Positions 7,514-17,256 of a stretch of DNA of 35,525 bases are shown here, in pieces (the first letter of the stretch is position 1; each line of letters begins with the position of its first letter). This DNA comes from an uncultured Pelagibacteraceae bacterium (GTDB lineage Bacteria > Pseudomonadota > Alphaproteobacteria > Pelagibacterales > Pelagibacteraceae): NCBI GenBank assembly GCA_902558545.1, contig CACEEJ010000010.1:1-35525 (forward strand), read 5' to 3'. Made by a program: the position numbers and the translations under genes. The notes under the pieces were generated by a model, which was given only the letters and a program-made list of their open reading frames with translations, ran no database searches and was not told the origin of the DNA.

Positions 7514-8341
7514 TTAAGATGAAATTTTCCTCAAATAATAAGAATGAGAAAGTATGTAATAATTAAAAAACAATTCTTGTAATTCTGATAATCTTATAAA
7601 TTTAAAACTTATTATATCTAAAAAAAAAGCTAATATTATTTGGTCTATTTTAGGTTCATAAATTATATCATTATCGATTATGACGTGAATTTGTCCAACA
7701 TTTAAACCTTCTATAATAGAGTAAACAGGTAAAAAACTTTTACTTAAGATAGATGGAAAAGTTATTAAGAGTAAAAATATAGATATATATTTTAAATTTT
7801 GATTTGGAAATATAAACCCTTCAATTTGTTCATATTTTTTAATAAAAGAAAATTTTATTATTATAAAAGTTAAGCTACACCACAGAAATATAAGATTTCT
7901 TGGTAATTGGTTAAACAAAGATGAAATATTATGTAAATTTGTCTCATTTTGATCATTTAGATCTACTAAGAAATTTGGAGTATTCCATTTAAAAAAATGT
8001 TGGCCCCAAGAAATTTCTTCCATGAGATAGTAAATAAGACCACAAATATAAAGAATAAAAATATATTTACTCATTTTAAAATTTATCAATCTATTTTTTC
8101 TCATGAAATCGTAAAAAAAAAATATAGATAATAACAAAAGAAAAGATTGAAGATTTTCAATTAAGCCATTTTCGTGCCAAATAAGTTGAGTATAGCCTCC
8201 TTGATCATTATAAAAATAGCTTATTGGTATTTTTTTTATTAAGAATTGATAGTGTTTGTATATACCCTCAAAAAAAACCACTAAATTAAAAATCAAAAAA
8301 ATTTTAAAATAAAATTTAAAACTTCTTCCTACAAAAATCAT
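7514..8341 (-). CDS. Unknown multi-pass membrane protein with an EEISWGQ motif
   Basis: I do not recognise a named family. The 275-residue protein is rich in Phe, Ile and Leu and has about six to seven hydrophobic segments (near residues 10-27, 62-77, 90-106, 150-168, 184-202, 232-245 and possibly the end). Between the third and fourth lies a polar, conserved-looking block: EEISWGQHFFKWNTP followed by QNETNLHNI. Paired acidic residues, a His and an Asn-Leu-His-Asn element facing one side of the membrane could form a metal or ligand site, but this is inference. It stands alone between two tRNA genes on the same strand, with no partner gene in operon range. Its composition is even more AT-driven than its neighbours, which may reflect the membrane segments. 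Confidence 0.8.
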   Translation of the reverse strand: MIFVGRSFKFYFKIFLIFNLVVFFEGIYKHYQFLIKKIPISYFYNDQGGYTQLIWHENGLIENLQSFLLLLSIFFFYDFMRKNRLINFKMSKYIFILYICGLIYYLMEEISWGQHFFKWNTPNFLVDLNDQNETNLHNISSLFNQLPRNLIFLWCSLTFIIIKFSFIKKYEQIEGFIFPNQNLKYISIFLLLITFPSILSKSFLPVYSIIEGLNVGQIHVIIDNDIIYEPKIDQIILAFFLDIISFKFIRLSELQELFFNYYILSHSYYLRKISS

Positions 8342-8510
8342 TTATTTAATACTCCTCGAAATTGAAGAATAAATGATATTAAGTTTTTGTCTTAGATCAA
8401 TTAGTTTTTTAATAATTTATGAATTTAACATTATAAGCAACTTAAATGCAGGCCAAAAGATTTTATTGATATATCATTTTTATACTAATGAATTAAAGAT
8501 AAAAAATTAA

Positions 8511-8586
8511 TGGTGGGCCGTGTTAGAATCGAACTAACCGCCCCCTCGATGTCAACGAGGTACTCTAACCGATGAGCTAACGGCCC
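8511..8586 (-). tRNA. tRNA-Val (GAC)
   Basis: A 76-nt cloverleaf on the minus strand with encoded CCA. The acceptor stem GGGCCGT/ACGGCCC is perfectly paired; D-stem GCTC/GAGT; anticodon stem CCTCG/CGAGG with loop TTGACAT gives anticodon GAC (valine GTC/GTT codons); T-arm GTTAG-TTCGATT-CTAAC. It begins only eight bases after the rpoD stop on the same strand, so it is probably carried on the rpoD transcript and released by RNase P. Confidence 0.97.
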
Positions 8587-8594
8587 GAAATAAT

Positions 8595-10421
8595 TTAACT
8601 TTCTAAGAAACTTTTTAATTGCTTAGATCTACTTGGATGCTTTAATTTTCTAAGAGCTTTGGCCTCGATTTGCCTAATCCTCTCTCTTGTAACAGAAAAC
8701 TGAAGTCCAACTTCCTCTAAAGTGTGATCAGTATTCATTCCAACCCCAAATCTCATTCTCAAAACTCTTTCTTCTCTTGGCGTAAGTGTAGAGAGTATTT
8801 TTGTTGTAGCTTCTCCTAGGTTTGACTTTATAGCTTGTTCAAGAGGCGCCAAAGCTTTTGTGTCCTCAATAAAATCTCCCAAACTGCTATCTTCTTCATC
8901 ACCAACCGGTTTCTCTAATGATACTGGCTCTTTTGAAATTTTTAAAACTTTTCTTACTTTATCTAAAGGCATTCTTAATTTTTTGGATAATTCTTCTGGA
9001 GTAGCTTCCCTACCAAATTCACTTAATATTAATCTTTGGGTTCTAACAATCTTATTGATTGTTTCAATCATGTGAACAGGAATACGAATAGTTCTTGCTT
9101 GGTCAGCAATAGACCTTGTAATAGCTTGTCTTATCCACCATGTTGCATAAGTTGAAAATTTATAACCCCTTCTATATTCAAATTTATCGACTGCTTTCAT
9201 TAACCCTATATTTCCCTCTTGAATTAAATCTAAAAATTGTAGGCCTCTATTTGTATATTTTTTTGCAATAGAAATTACTAATCTTAAGTTAGCTTCTACC
9301 ATTTCTTTTTTTGCAATTCGTGACTCTTTTTCTCCTTTTTGAATTCTACTTACAAGTTTTTTAAAATCAGTTACAGAGATTCCAAGTTTGTGACTAATTT
9401 CAATTAACCTTTCTCTAATATTTTTGAATTCTTCTTTATTTTTACTAAAAAATTGTTTCCAAACAGAGTTCGTATCTAAAAATTTTTTTAAATTAGGATT
9501 AATTTCATTGCCAACATAAAATTTAATAAATTCATTTCTGGGTATTTGGTGATCCATTGCTAGTCTTAAAAGATTACCTTCTAAAGAAATAATTTTTTTA
9601 TTTTCTACATAATGTTTTTGCACAAGTTCTTCTAAAACAGATGGAGATAGTTGAAGAGATTTAATATTCTCTAGTATATCATTAACAATTTTTTCATACC
9701 CTTTTTCTTTTGCTGGTGAAAAATTTTTAGACTCTAAAACACAATCTAATTTTTCTTTTTGATACTTTATTAGTTTAGTATATTCTTTTGTTAATGTATT
9801 AATGGTTTTTAAAACTTTTGGTTTGATTTCAGTTTCCATTGCAGCAAGTGTTGGATTAAAATCATCATCATTATCATCTGATGAACCATCTTCTTTGTCT
9901 GTTTCACCTGCATTTTTTTGTTTTGCGCTTGGTCCGGTTGACTCATCTTCCATATAATTTGTATCAATATCTATAATTTCTCTAACTAAAATTTCATCTT
10001 TTTGCAGTTGTTCATTCCATTCAAAAAATTGCTGAGCGGTAATTGGACTCTGCGAAAGTGCAATTAACATTACATCTTTACCTGCTTCTATTCTTTTAGC
10101 GATAGCAATTTCACCTTCTCTAGACAAAAGCTCAACCCCACCCATTTCACGTAAATACATTCTTATAGGATCGTCACTTTTTTCTATTGTCTTACCTTCC
10201 TCTTTATTTGAACTTTCTTTTTTTCTAAGAACTTTAAAATCAGATTTTTTTTCTACTAATGAAATATTTTCATCTAAAATGTGAATAAACGCTTGGGCTA
10301 AATTATCATCAGATAAATTTCTTTTACCTAAAGACTTGCTTAACTCCTCATAAGTTATAAACCCTCTATGAGTTCCACGACCCATAAGTCTAGCAAATGA
10401 TTTTGTAATAATTCTTTCCAC
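8595..10421 (-). CDS. rpoD: Primary sigma factor RpoD (sigma-70)
   Basis: Housekeeping sigma subunit of RNA polymerase. All regions are visible in 608 residues: region 1.1 (about 10-57, [12 protein letters not shown]), region 1.2 (83-115, [12 protein letters not shown]), a non-conserved insert with an acidic stretch at about 176-190 ([11 protein letters not shown]), region 2 (375-452, with the -10-binding [13 protein letters not shown]), region 3 (453-520) and region 4 (540-600, with the -35 helix-turn-helix [18 protein letters not shown]). The start is GTG: an in-frame TAA lies 12 bases upstream of it, and the next ATG would cut into region 1.1. There is no clear ribosome-binding site. It follows dnaG by 67 bases, the conserved alphaproteobacterial order yqeY-dnaG-rpoD. 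tRNA-Val follows eight bases downstream. Confidence 0.98.
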   Translation of the reverse strand: MERIITKSFARLMGRGTHRGFITYEELSKSLGKRNLSDDNLAQAFIHILDENISLVEKKSDFKVLRKKESSNKEEGKTIEKSDDPIRMYLREMGGVELLSREGEIAIAKRIEAGKDVMLIALSQSPITAQQFFEWNEQLQKDEILVREIIDIDTNYMEDESTGPSAKQKNAGETDKEDGSSDDNDDDFNPTLAAMETEIKPKVLKTINTLTKEYTKLIKYQKEKLDCVLESKNFSPAKEKGYEKIVNDILENIKSLQLSPSVLEELVQKHYVENKKIISLEGNLLRLAMDHQIPRNEFIKFYVGNEINPNLKKFLDTNSVWKQFFSKNKEEFKNIRERLIEISHKLGISVTDFKKLVSRIQKGEKESRIAKKEMVEANLRLVISIAKKYTNRGLQFLDLIQEGNIGLMKAVDKFEYRRGYKFSTYATWWIRQAITRSIADQARTIRIPVHMIETINKIVRTQRLILSEFGREATPEELSKKLRMPLDKVRKVLKISKEPVSLEKPVGDEEDSSLGDFIEDTKALAPLEQAIKSNLGEATTKILSTLTPREERVLRMRFGVGMNTDHTLEEVGLQFSVTRERIRQIEAKALRKLKHPSRSKQLKSFLES

Positions 10422-10488
10422 AATAATTTGAATTTAGAATTCTTATATAATGTCAATTGTGTAAAAATCTATTACTAATTTAGTCAGT

Positions 10489-12264
10489 TTAATTGAGATT
10501 CTGCTTTTTTTTGAGCTCTTTTAGCTCATTAAAAGTAGTCTCGCTCATATCAACTGAAAACTTCGATTCTAACTCCTGGATTCTGAACTCGAGATCATAA
10601 TTCATTAAATCTCTAGAGATGTCCTCTAATAATTCAATTATTTTTTGATCATCATCAGATTGATTTTTTAGAATATATTTGATCGGAGCAAATTTGTTTA
10701 TTTTTTCGGTTAATTGAACATCTAATTCAAGATCTTGAATTGTGATTTGAGAACCAGATTTCAATTTTTCAATAATCATCTCAAATATTTTTTTATTAAA
10801 CTCAGTAAATAATTTAATATTTTCAATCAAATGAATATTTGCTTGCAACAAATCTAAGTGATTTATAACTATATATAATAGAGAAAACTCTTTTAATTCA
10901 ACTCCTGACAAAGATTGGCTTTCTTTAAAATATTTTTTTGTACTCTCTAAATATTTTGTTTGTTTTGAATAAAACTTTTTATTTTTTTGGTTGGAATGTG
11001 GTGTTAGCTCGGCAATTTTTTCTAAAAAGTATTCTAAAACATACTTTTTTATAAAATCGTCTTTAATTGTATTTGTTATACTTCTAAGTTTTTTCTCAAA
11101 AATAGCCATAGATGAAGGGTTGTTTTTAGTTTGTTTTTTATAATGACTAAAAATAAATTGATGAATTGATAATTTACTTTGATTTGTAAAATCCACAAAA
11201 TTGGCTTTACCATTTTTATTTACGTAACTATCCGGATCTTCTTTATCTGGCAGAAATAAAAATGAAATTTGTTTCTCTGGTTTTAATTCTTTAATCGAAT
11301 TTTCTGCGGCTCTTACAGCAGCTTTATATCCACTCTCATCCCCATCAAAACAAATTATAATATCATCAAAAAATTGGTTTAAAGTTAAAATTTGTTTGTC
11401 AGTTAAAGATGTGCCAAGATTTGCTACTACATTGTCAATTCCATTTTTACTAAGACCTACTACATCCATGTATCCTTCAACAAGATAAATATAATCAATT
11501 TTATTAGAGAGTTTTCTTGCCAAATCTAAATTATACAAATTTGATCCTTTTTTAAAAAAATTTGTTTCAGGTGAGTTTATATATTTAGCTAAGTAATCTA
11601 AATTTTCAATTATTCTTCCGCCCAAAGCTATTGGTTGGCCTGAAATGTTATTGATTGGAAATATTAATCTTCCTCTAAATCTTTCGACATAAATTTTTTT
11701 TTTCTCGTCCAAATAGAATAAACCAGTTTCTAAAAGAGTTTGTTCGCTATAATCTTTTTTTAATTTTTCGAAAAAATTTGGATTTTTTTCTATATATCCT
11801 ATTTTAAATTTTTTTACTTCATCCTTGCTTAATGATCTATTTTTTAAATAATCTCTAGCAATCGAATAATTTTCATTTTTTAAAAGTTCATTGTGATAAA
11901 AATCTACATAACTACTAAAAATAGATTTATACTCATTCCATTTTTTCTCTCTTTCTTCATCTTGTTTTGTAAACATGTATGGTTGCATACCTGCTAATTG
12001 AGCTAAATATTTTACTGCTTCACCAAATTTTAAATTTTGAGTTTTCATCACAAAATCAAAAATATTGCCATGTTCGGAAGTTGCAAAACAATGATAAAAC
12101 TCTTTTTCATCATTCACAGTAAATGAAGGTGTTTTTTCATTTTTGAAAGGTGATAAACCTACAAATTCTTTACCTCTCTTTTTTAAGGAAACTGTTTTTG
12201 ATACTACTGTTGAAACTTTCAACCTGTTTTTAATTTCATCAAGATACTCTTTTGGATATTTCAT
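10489..12264 (-). CDS. dnaG: DNA primase DnaG with a degenerate zinc ribbon
   Basis: Makes RNA primers at the replication fork. The 591-residue product has an N-terminal CHC2-type ribbon (about 30-90), the basic core motif ERFRGRLIFPI (191-201), YINSPET (225-231), the Toprim acidic residues E260 (VEGYMD), D304 and D306 (FDGDESG), and a C-terminal helicase-binding region. The ribbon is odd: aligned to E. coli ligands C40, H43, C61 and C64, this protein has S38, K41, C59 and T62 (SPFK...HCFAT), so three of the four zinc ligands are gone while surrounding residues (EKTPSF, HGNIFDF) are kept. Whether this occurs in other alphaproteobacteria needs an alignment. The start overlaps the yqeY stop (TAATG), implying coupled translation. 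Confidence 0.96.
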   Translation of the reverse strand: MKYPKEYLDEIKNRLKVSTVVSKTVSLKKRGKEFVGLSPFKNEKTPSFTVNDEKEFYHCFATSEHGNIFDFVMKTQNLKFGEAVKYLAQLAGMQPYMFTKQDEEREKKWNEYKSIFSSYVDFYHNELLKNENYSIARDYLKNRSLSKDEVKKFKIGYIEKNPNFFEKLKKDYSEQTLLETGLFYLDEKKKIYVERFRGRLIFPINNISGQPIALGGRIIENLDYLAKYINSPETNFFKKGSNLYNLDLARKLSNKIDYIYLVEGYMDVVGLSKNGIDNVVANLGTSLTDKQILTLNQFFDDIIICFDGDESGYKAAVRAAENSIKELKPEKQISFLFLPDKEDPDSYVNKNGKANFVDFTNQSKLSIHQFIFSHYKKQTKNNPSSMAIFEKKLRSITNTIKDDFIKKYVLEYFLEKIAELTPHSNQKNKKFYSKQTKYLESTKKYFKESQSLSGVELKEFSLLYIVINHLDLLQANIHLIENIKLFTEFNKKIFEMIIEKLKSGSQITIQDLELDVQLTEKINKFAPIKYILKNQSDDDQKIIELLEDISRDLMNYDLEFRIQELESKFSVDMSETTFNELKELKKKQNLN

Positions 12265-12725
12265 TATTTATTCAACAATTCTTTAATCATTGATCCTGCT
12301 TTGGAAAAATCAATTTCGTCTGCATGAGTTTTTTTAAGTTCACCCATAACTTTACCCATATCTTTTAATGAATTTGCTCCAATTTTCGAGATAACATCCG
12401 CACAAATTTTCTTAGTTTCCTCTTCACTAAGCTGCTTTGGTAAGAAGCTTGTTAAAATATCATATTCATTTTGCTCAATCTCTAAAAGATCGGTTCTATT
12501 ATTTTTTTTATAAATATCGATCGATTCGGCACGTTGTTTAACCATTTTTTTTAAAAGTTTTTTGATGTCCTCATCATCAGTTTCCTTTTTGTTGGGGCCC
12601 GATCTGTTAACAATGTCCAAATCCTTAATTGAAGATAATATTAACCTATAGGTTGATATTTTATTTTTATCTTTAGATTTTAAAGCATTTTTATATTCGT
12701 TTTCGATAGTCTGTTTTAATGACAT
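12264..12725 (-). CDS. GatB/YqeY domain protein
   Basis: Small YqeY-family protein homologous to the C-terminal tRNA-binding tail of GatB; no firm function is known. The 153 residues are all-helical and charged, beginning MSLKQTIENEYKNALKSKDK (family MSLRERINEDLKAAMKAKD), with the typical central LKKMVKQRAESIDIYKKNNR and FLPKQLSEEE, and the C-terminal DMGKVMGELKKTHADEIDFSKAG. It is first in the yqeY-dnaG-rpoD run, a conserved alphaproteobacterial arrangement, and its stop shares a base with the dnaG start. It diverges from carA across about 125 bases. Confidence 0.94.
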   Translation of the reverse strand: MSLKQTIENEYKNALKSKDKNKISTYRLILSSIKDLDIVNRSGPNKKETDDEDIKKLLKKMVKQRAESIDIYKKNNRTDLLEIEQNEYDILTSFLPKQLSEEETKKICADVISKIGANSLKDMGKVMGELKKTHADEIDFSKAGSMIKELLNK

Positions 12726-12800
12726 AAATTTTAATCTACTTTAAAGAAATAATTCTTCAAAAGAAAAATTGTTTTTTTACAGTTTTATATTACATCTCTG

Positions 12801-12829
12801 TTGCGATAATAAAGCAATTATTGTATTAA
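12801..12829 (+). promoter_or_regulatory. Candidate carAB promoter
   Basis: TTGCGA (12801-12806) and TATTAA (12824-12829) are separated by 17 bp, each matching four of six consensus positions. Transcription would start near 12836, leaving a leader of only about 15 nt before the TTG start of carA. No PyrR-type or pyrimidine attenuator structure is visible. Confidence 0.4.
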
Positions 12830-12850
12830 CCTTTAACTCATGAGTTGTAA

Positions 12851-14047
12851 TTGATCAAAAAAGCAAAAAAAACTAACTCAAAAATAAAATCTCAAATTAA
12901 CACAGGCGTTTTAGTTCTTGAAAACAAAAAGGTATATAAAGGAATTGGAATTGGATACCAAGGAGAAGCCACAGGCGAAGTTTGCTTTAATACATCATTG
13001 ACTGGTTATCAAGAAATCATCTCAGATCCATCATATGCAGGTCAAATTATTAACTTTACGTTTCCTCATATTGGAAATGTTGGAACCAACCAAGAGGATC
13101 TTGAGTCTGATAAAATATGGGCTAGAGGAGTGATTTTTAACTCTGAAATAACTACACCCTCAAATTATAGATCATTCCAACATTTAGATGCTTGGCTTAA
13201 AAAAAATAAAATTGTTGGTATTACTGGCCTAGACACTAGAAGCCTAACAAACTTTATAAGGGACAAAGGTGCTCCAAGAGGTACGATTAGTTATTCAAAA
13301 AAAGGAAAGTTTAATATTAATAAATTGACTAATACCACCATAAAATGGAGTGGATTAAAAAATCTTGATCTTGCTGAAGTAGTTTCAACACAGAAAAATT
13401 ATATTTGGAAAGGTCTTAAAACCTGGAAAAAAGAGTTTGGGTATAAAAAAAATAATAAAAACTCATTTCATGTTGTTGCAATTGATTATGGTATAAAAAA
13501 AAATATCCTAAGATATTTCTCTGATTTCAACTGTAAAGTTACTGTCGTTTCTTGTAAAACTAATGCACAAAAAATTTTAGCTTTAAAACCAAATGGAATA
13601 TTTTTATCAAATGGTCCTGGAGATCCAGCTGCAACAGGGAAGTATGCTATAGAAATTATTAAAGACTTAATTAAAAAAAATTTACCAATATTTGGTATTT
13701 GTTTGGGTCATCAAATTTTAGCTTTAGCATTAGGTGGTAAAACAAAGAAAATGAAACTTGGACATAGAGGAGCAAATCATCCCGTTAAAAATTTAATTCA
13801 TGATAATGTTGAAATAACGAGTCAAAACCACGGATTTGAAGTAGTTAAACAAACATTGCCAAAAAATATTGAGGTCACACATAAATCTTTATTTGATAAT
13901 AGTATTGAAGGTATCAAACTAAAAAATAAACCAGTCTTTTCAGTTCAATATCATCCTGAGTCTAATCCAGGACCTCAAGATAGTGTTTATTTGTTTCAAG
14001 AATTTATTAACAACATGAAAAAAAATGCCAAAAAGAAAAGATCTTAA
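12851..14047 (+). CDS. carA: Carbamoyl-phosphate synthase small (glutaminase) subunit CarA
   Basis: Hydrolyses glutamine and passes ammonia to CarB for carbamoyl phosphate, feeding pyrimidine and arginine synthesis. The N-terminal CPSase domain (about 18-150) has [17 protein letters not shown] and GVIFNSE; the C-terminal class I glutamine amidotransferase domain has the nucleophile C284 (GICLGHQ) and H368/E370 (YHPESNPGP). Length is 398 aa. The start must be TTG: an in-frame TAA immediately precedes it and no ATG or GTG occurs before the conserved domain. The end overlaps carB by 23 bases. Confidence 0.97.
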   Translation: MIKKAKKTNSKIKSQINTGVLVLENKKVYKGIGIGYQGEATGEVCFNTSLTGYQEIISDPSYAGQIINFTFPHIGNVGTNQEDLESDKIWARGVIFNSEITTPSNYRSFQHLDAWLKKNKIVGITGLDTRSLTNFIRDKGAPRGTISYSKKGKFNINKLTNTTIKWSGLKNLDLAEVVSTQKNYIWKGLKTWKKEFGYKKNNKNSFHVVAIDYGIKKNILRYFSDFNCKVTVVSCKTNAQKILALKPNGIFLSNGPGDPAATGKYAIEIIKDLIKKNLPIFGICLGHQILALALGGKTKKMKLGHRGANHPVKNLIHDNVEITSQNHGFEVVKQTLPKNIEVTHKSLFDNSIEGIKLKNKPVFSVQYHPESNPGPQDSVYLFQEFINNMKKNAKKKRS

Positions 14048-17000
14048 AAAAATATTAGTTGTAGGAGCCGGTCCAATAATTATAGGACAAGCGTGTGAAT
14101 TTGATTATTCAGGGACGCAAGCATGTAAGGCTCTAAAAGATGAAGGTTATAAAGTGGTTTTAATAAACTCAAATCCTGCAACCATTATGACAGATCCAGA
14201 TGTTGCGGATAAAACTTATATTGAGCCTATTACACTTGATGTATTAGAAAAAATTCTCAAGAAAGAAAAACCAGATGCAATTCTTCCAACAATGGGAGGG
14301 CAAACCGCACTTAACCTTGCGATGGAAGCAGAAAAAGAAGGAATTCTAAAAAAATACAAAATTAAATTGATAGGAGCAAATTCTAAAGCAATTTCTAATG
14401 CAGAGGACAGAAAGAAATTTAGAAAAAATATGATTGATATTGGTTTAGATTTACCAAAATCTGAAATTGTTAATAACAATAACCAAGCATCAAAAATATT
14501 AAAAAAAATTGGATTACCAGCGATTATAAGACCCGCTTTTACACTAGGTGGGCTTGGTGGAGGAATAGCTAAAACTAAAAAAGATTATTTTAAGATTGTT
14601 AAAAATGGATTGCACGAGTCTCCCGTAAGCCAAGTTCTTGTAGAGGAATGTTTGGAAGGCTGGAAAGAATTTGAGATGGAGGTTGTAAGAGATAAAAAAG
14701 ACAACTGCATCATCATTTGCTCAATTGAAAATATAGATCCAATGGGAATTCATACGGGTGACTCTGTAACAATAGCACCTGCTCTTACCTTAACTGATAA
14801 AGAATACCAAGTGATGAGAAATGCTTCGATTGCATGTTTAAGAAAAATAGGAGTTGAAACTGGAGGATCAAATGTTCAGTTTGCTATCAATCCTAAAAAC
14901 GGTCGAATGGTTGTCATTGAAATGAATCCACGTGTATCAAGATCATCAGCACTTGCATCAAAAGCAACTGGATTTCCAATTGCGAAAGTGGCTGCAAAGT
15001 TAGCAGTTGGTTATACTTTAGATGAATTAAAAAATGAAATAACTAAAGTTACTCCTGCATCATTTGAACCAAGTATAGATTATGTGGTGACTAAAATTCC
15101 AAGATTTACATTTGAAAAATTTTCAACTTCCCCCGCAACTTTAGGAACATCTATGAAATCGGTAGGTGAGGCAATGGCAATAGGAAGAAACTTCAAAGAA
15201 TCTCTTCAAAAAGCTTTGGTATCTCTGGAAACTGGTTTTTCAGGTTTAGACAGAATTTTTAATTTAAATAAAAAACAAATTGAGAAAAAACTTAAAGAAA
15301 CTATTCCAAACAAGATATTACTAGTCGCTGAAGCAATTAGAAAAAAAATAGACTTAAAGAGAATATACAATTTATCAAAAATTGATCCTTGGTTTTTAGA
15401 ACAAATTAAAGAAATAGTTTATTGCGAAACACAAATCAAAACTAAGGGGCTTCCTACAGATTTTGTAGAATTTAATAGATTAAAATCGATAGGATTTTCA
15501 GATAAAAAACTTTCGGAATTAACTAAAACTTCTGAAGACGTTGTTAGAAGAAAAAGATCAGCGCTTAAAATACTTCCAGTTTATAAAAAAGTAGATACTT
15601 GTGCAGCTGAATTCAAATCGTTTACGCCTTATATGTATTCAACTTATCAAAGAAATTTTTCAATCAACTCAGAATGTGAAGCTGACCCATCCAATAAGAA
15701 AAAAATAATTATTCTTGGAGGAGGACCAAATAGAATTGGTCAAGGAATTGAGTTTGATTATTGCTGTTGTCAGGCAAGTTTTTCATTAAAAGACGCAGGT
15801 TTTGAAACTATAATGGTTAATTGTAACCCTGAAACAGTGTCAACAGACTATGATACGAGTGATCGATTATACTTTGAACCTTTAAAAGAAGAATACGTTT
15901 TTAACATAATTAAAAAAGAACAAGAAAAAGGAAATCTGATAGGAGTAATAGCTCAGTTTGGTGGCCAAACTCCAATTAAACTTGCTAAATTTTTACATGA
16001 TAACAAGCTTCCAATTTTAGGAACACAATATACTTCTATCGATTTAGCGGAGGATAGAGACCGATTTAGAGATTTATTAAATAAATTAAAACTAAAACAA
16101 GCAGATAGTGGAATTGCAAAAACATATAATCAAGCAATAAAAATTGCTGATAAAATTGGCTTACCATTAATGGTGAGGCCATCTTATGTTTTAGGTGGAA
16201 GAGCAATGGAAATTGTTCATGAAAAAAATCAGCTTAAAAAATTTGTTGAAGAGGCGTTTAAAGCTGCAGAAGATAATCCAATTTTGATTGATAAGTTTAT
16301 TGATCATGCAATGGAAGTAGATGTAGATGCTATATCAGACGGAAAACAGGTTCACGTTGCAGGGATTATGCAACACATCGAAGAAGCTGGAATTCATTCA
16401 GGAGACTCGGCATGTAGCCTACCCCCTGTATCAATTAAACCATACCTTCTAAAGGAAATAGAAGATCAAACTAAAAAATTAGCAATAGCTTTAAATGTTA
16501 AAGGTTTCATGAACATACAGTTTGCAATTAAAAAAGATGAAATTTATGTGATTGAAGTAAATCCTAGAGCAAGTCGAACAGTACCTTTTGTATCAAAAGC
16601 AAAAGGATTGCCTCTAGCTAAAATTGCATCAAGAGTAATGGCTGGTGAAAAATTATCTAAGTTTAATTTAATAGATAAATCTAAAGGTATGTATGCAGTT
16701 AAAGAGGCTGTATTCCCATTTAATAAGTTTCCAAATAGTGACTTATTGTTAGGACCTGAGATGAAATCTACTGGAGAAGTTATGGGATTTGATAAAAATT
16801 TTGGAATGGCTTTTGCCAAAAGTCAGATCGCGGCAGCTAACTCATTACCTAAGCAAGGATTAGCTTTTATATCTCTCAAAGATAGTCACAAAGATGAGGG
16901 AATTGATTTAGCAAAACAACTTCTTAAACTTAAGTTTACATTATGTGCTACTAGAGGAACTGCAGAATATATTCGAAAATATGGGATGAAATGTAAAATT

Positions 17001-17249
17001 ATTAATAAGGTAAGCACTGGTTCGCCTCACATAGTAGATGTTTTAGACTCTAAAAAAATTGCATTAGTAATAAATACTGGAGGTGGAAATAGTGAACATA
17101 GATTAAGCGATGCAATAGCTTTAAGAAGAGCAACGCTTAAGAATAAAGTTCCTTATTGTACTAATATGTCAACTGCTCAAGCTTGTATAGAAGCAATTAG
17201 ATCTTTAAAAACAAAAAAAATGGAAGTTAATTCGCTGCAAGATATTTAA
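14025..17249 (+). CDS. carB: Carbamoyl-phosphate synthase large subunit CarB
   Basis: Uses two ATP, bicarbonate and ammonia to form carbamoyl phosphate. The 1074 residues show the internal duplication: the first ATP-grasp half opens with [20 protein letters not shown] and carries FTLGGLGGG; an oligomerisation domain lies at about 400-550; the second half opens with [20 protein letters not shown] and carries [12 protein letters not shown]; the C-terminal MGS-like allosteric domain (about 935-1065) includes [15 protein letters not shown]. Length is normal. The start lies inside the 3' end of carA, so the two are translationally coupled. It runs convergently into the ATP-grasp gene with a seven-base gap. 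Confidence 0.98.
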   Translation: MPKRKDLKKILVVGAGPIIIGQACEFDYSGTQACKALKDEGYKVVLINSNPATIMTDPDVADKTYIEPITLDVLEKILKKEKPDAILPTMGGQTALNLAMEAEKEGILKKYKIKLIGANSKAISNAEDRKKFRKNMIDIGLDLPKSEIVNNNNQASKILKKIGLPAIIRPAFTLGGLGGGIAKTKKDYFKIVKNGLHESPVSQVLVEECLEGWKEFEMEVVRDKKDNCIIICSIENIDPMGIHTGDSVTIAPALTLTDKEYQVMRNASIACLRKIGVETGGSNVQFAINPKNGRMVVIEMNPRVSRSSALASKATGFPIAKVAAKLAVGYTLDELKNEITKVTPASFEPSIDYVVTKIPRFTFEKFSTSPATLGTSMKSVGEAMAIGRNFKESLQKALVSLETGFSGLDRIFNLNKKQIEKKLKETIPNKILLVAEAIRKKIDLKRIYNLSKIDPWFLEQIKEIVYCETQIKTKGLPTDFVEFNRLKSIGFSDKKLSELTKTSEDVVRRKRSALKILPVYKKVDTCAAEFKSFTPYMYSTYQRNFSINSECEADPSNKKKIIILGGGPNRIGQGIEFDYCCCQASFSLKDAGFETIMVNCNPETVSTDYDTSDRLYFEPLKEEYVFNIIKKEQEKGNLIGVIAQFGGQTPIKLAKFLHDNKLPILGTQYTSIDLAEDRDRFRDLLNKLKLKQADSGIAKTYNQAIKIADKIGLPLMVRPSYVLGGRAMEIVHEKNQLKKFVEEAFKAAEDNPILIDKFIDHAMEVDVDAISDGKQVHVAGIMQHIEEAGIHSGDSACSLPPVSIKPYLLKEIEDQTKKLAIALNVKGFMNIQFAIKKDEIYVIEVNPRASRTVPFVSKAKGLPLAKIASRVMAGEKLSKFNLIDKSKGMYAVKEAVFPFNKFPNSDLLLGPEMKSTGEVMGFDKNFGMAFAKSQIAAANSLPKQGLAFISLKDSHKDEGIDLAKQLLKLKFTLCATRGTAEYIRKYGMKCKIINKVSTGSPHIVDVLDSKKIALVINTGGGNSEHRLSDAIALRRATLKNKVPYCTNMSTAQACIEAIRSLKTKKMEVNSLQDI

Positions 17250-17256
17250 GTAATTT

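Noticed and set aside
8342-8510. 169-base gap between the unknown membrane protein and tRNA-Val checked for a small gene, riboswitch or attachment repeat
   Set aside because: No frame with a start signal, no structured GC-rich element, and no direct repeat of the tRNA 3' end was seen.
10422-10488. Perfect TTGACA (minus strand, 10456-10451) ahead of rpoD
   Set aside because: No -10 box at 16-18 bp; the sequence there reads ATTCAA. A nearer TAAATT is at 14 bp. Possible but not strong enough to call a promoter.
16544-16819. Minus-strand open frame inside carB
   Set aside because: Shadow of the second ATP-grasp half of CarB; no independent start signal or recognisable product.
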